Below, in pieces: positions 62,947 through 64,000 of a stretch of DNA of 64,000 nt. Below the pieces are notes generated by a model. The model did not search any database and was not told the origin of the DNA. It saw only the letters and a program-made list of their open reading frames with translations. A program made the translations under genes and the position numbers. The stretch's first letter is position 1. Every line of letters starts with the position of its first letter. Source of the DNA: Dehalococcoidia bacterium (GTDB lineage Bacteria > Chloroflexota > Dehalococcoidia > Lucifugimonadales > UBA3495); assembly GCA_022827095.1 (NCBI GenBank), contig JAJDTP010000019.1, positions 212,363 to 276,362 on the forward strand, in the 5' to 3' direction.

Positions 62947-63654
62947 TTATGGACGGTACTCTAGGAATGGCACGTCGGCATCGCCGGCCGCGGCTTCCTG
63001 CTCTTCTTGGCCCACCACGAAGGGAACCGTTCGCCAACCGGTTGCTCGGCCGAAGATCTCGGCGCGCTCGGTGGCCCGGCTTCGGTCGTCGTCCTGGACG
63101 GTGACGGAGATCTCGATCACCGCGCAGACCACGTTGCCGTCTTGGTCTTCGCAGCGGACTATGCTGTCCGCCGCCTCCACCTGCTCCGCTTCCTGTCGGG
63201 TGATGCGTCCATCTCTGATGGCGGGCATGAGAACGTCGGCCTCAAATTCGGATGCGTCCCATCGGGTTGCGAAGATGACAGCGGCTTTGTGCATGTCCAG
63301 CCGTTCTCTGACCATGCGGCGCGACTGCTCGATGGCTTTGCTCTCGTAGTCGCTGCCTACCAGGTTGGCGATCTGGCCCGATATGCGGTTCACGTCGGTC
63401 CTGAGCTCGTTCACGTCGGTCCTGAGCTGGCTCACGTCGCTCTTGAGTTGGATTACGTCCTCTTCCAGGCGCGTGAATCTGGCGGGCAGCAGCAGCAGTT
63501 CTTCAGTGAGGATCTCCTTTCTGAGATCCTGGCGCAGGTCGTCGTCGTTGCGTATGACGTCGACGACGTGCTTGTGGAATTCCCGTTGCAGGTCGGGGTT
63601 TTGTTCCAGCGCGTCGAGGATGTCCTGCATGGTCGTGATGTTCTGCTGGGTCAT
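62947..63654 (-). CDS. Coiled-coil plus PD-(D/E)XK-like protein, paralogue 3
   Basis: A 235-residue member of the family at 47157 and 49832: ILTEELLLLPARFTRLEEDV, then heptad repeats (LRTDVNELRTDVNRI), an AIFATRWDASEFEADVLMPA region, and VCAVIEISVTVQDDD (E-x-S). The ATG at 63654 follows the Cas4-like gene at 63737 on the same strand, so the two may form an operon. Confidence 0.7.
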   Translation of the reverse strand: MTQQNITTMQDILDALEQNPDLQREFHKHVVDVIRNDDDLRQDLRKEILTEELLLLPARFTRLEEDVIQLKSDVSQLRTDVNELRTDVNRISGQIANLVGSDYESKAIEQSRRMVRERLDMHKAAVIFATRWDASEFEADVLMPAIRDGRITRQEAEQVEAADSIVRCEDQDGNVVCAVIEISVTVQDDDRSRATERAEIFGRATGWRTVPFVVGQEEQEAAAGDADVPFLEYRP

Positions 63655-63736
63655 GGTGGCTACCTTGTTTGAATTATATCCTTGTTCGCAGCGCCGTGGG
63701 AGGTCGGGGTCCTGCAAATCCGTGTCGCCGTCTCTC

Positions 63737-64000
63737 TCAGAAGTCCTCTATGGCGGTCTCGGCCGGTTCGTATGTTCCTTCCAGCCGTTCTGGGCAGTCC
63801 AGTTGGGTGATGTCGCAGAAACGGCACTCCTGTACGCTTGGGGTGGCCGGTGGTGGGTTCGGCGCTGCCACCTTCTGGATCAGCGCGCCCAGATCATGGA
63901 TGAAGCCGTTGTCCAGCGCTCGGCGGGGTACCCGGGTGACGTGTCGCGGGTACACCACCTGGCCGGCAATCATTCGGTCGTGGTACTCCGGCCTCGCCCT
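63737..64000 (-). CDS. Cas4-like nuclease, C-terminal part (cut by window edge)
   Basis: Reads from the right edge: ARPEYHDRMIAGQVVYPRHV, DNGFIHDLGALIQKV, then CRFCDITQLDCPERLEG. This matches the last 85 residues of the protein at 27306-27956, including the three C-terminal cysteines of the Fe-S site. The catalytic half lies outside the window. Confidence 0.75.
   Translation of the reverse strand, partial: RARPEYHDRMIAGQVVYPRHVTRVPRRALDNGFIHDLGALIQKVAAPNPPPATPSVQECRFCDITQLDCPERLEGTYEPAETAIEDF

Overview
The window reads as GC-rich chromosomal DNA from an uncultivated bacterium. The first 21.7 kb carry an amidase, a gamma-glutamyltransferase, NHL-repeat proteins, MFS permeases, VOC enzymes, a split sulfopyruvate-decarboxylase-like enzyme, a tandem CaiB/BaiF CoA transferase and a Uma2 protein. 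Together with small dispersed palindromic repeats, this style suggests Chloroflexota (SAR202/Dehalococcoidia-like, marine or sponge-associated). That placement is inference; there is no rRNA or other marker here.

1-21.7 kb is a conserved-looking catabolic region of small operons on both strands with good Shine-Dalgarno sequences. Its most notable gene is a deiodinase/thioredoxin-fold protein (4993-5748) whose coding sequence is interrupted by an in-frame TGA exactly at the family's active-site selenocysteine, followed by a hairpin that could serve as a bacterial SECIS. Two other genes here are broken by single in-frame stops that look like ordinary mutations: a sensor kinase (TGA) and a CoA transferase (TAG).

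21.7 kb to the end is accessory DNA. It opens with a 23-nt tRNA 3' end at 21751-21773 next to an integrase and an excisionase-like protein, the signature of a tRNA-targeted genomic island. Two more tyrosine recombinases follow. An inverted repeat with tyrosine-recombinase core-site geometry occurs twice beside one of them and again 39 kb away at 62894.

The island carries defence-type genes: a SIR2-domain protein translationally coupled to a second large protein (32968-36470), a Septu-like PtuA ATPase/PtuB HNH pair (40906-43052), Cas4-like Fe-S nucleases (27306, fragment at 52777, partial at 63737), a truncated MmeI-type methyltransferase N-terminus, and a decayed type I-E-like CRISPR remnant with 61-nt periodicity (46361-46572). 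Three paralogues of a coiled-coil plus PD-(D/E)XK-like protein are scattered through it. Mobile elements include an IS1182-family IS, a second DDE transposase, a Tn3 remnant and a TnpB-like fragment.

53-59 kb looks like a plasmid-derived or integrative-element module: a ParA/ribbon-helix-helix partition pair with GTAATC-N4-GATTAC palindromes nearby, PrsW- and RDD-type membrane proteins with zinc ribbons, and a DUF3352-like protein. A strong promoter at 48055-48083 lies directly in front of a 117-nt multi-stem structure (48088-48204) that is a candidate new structured RNA.
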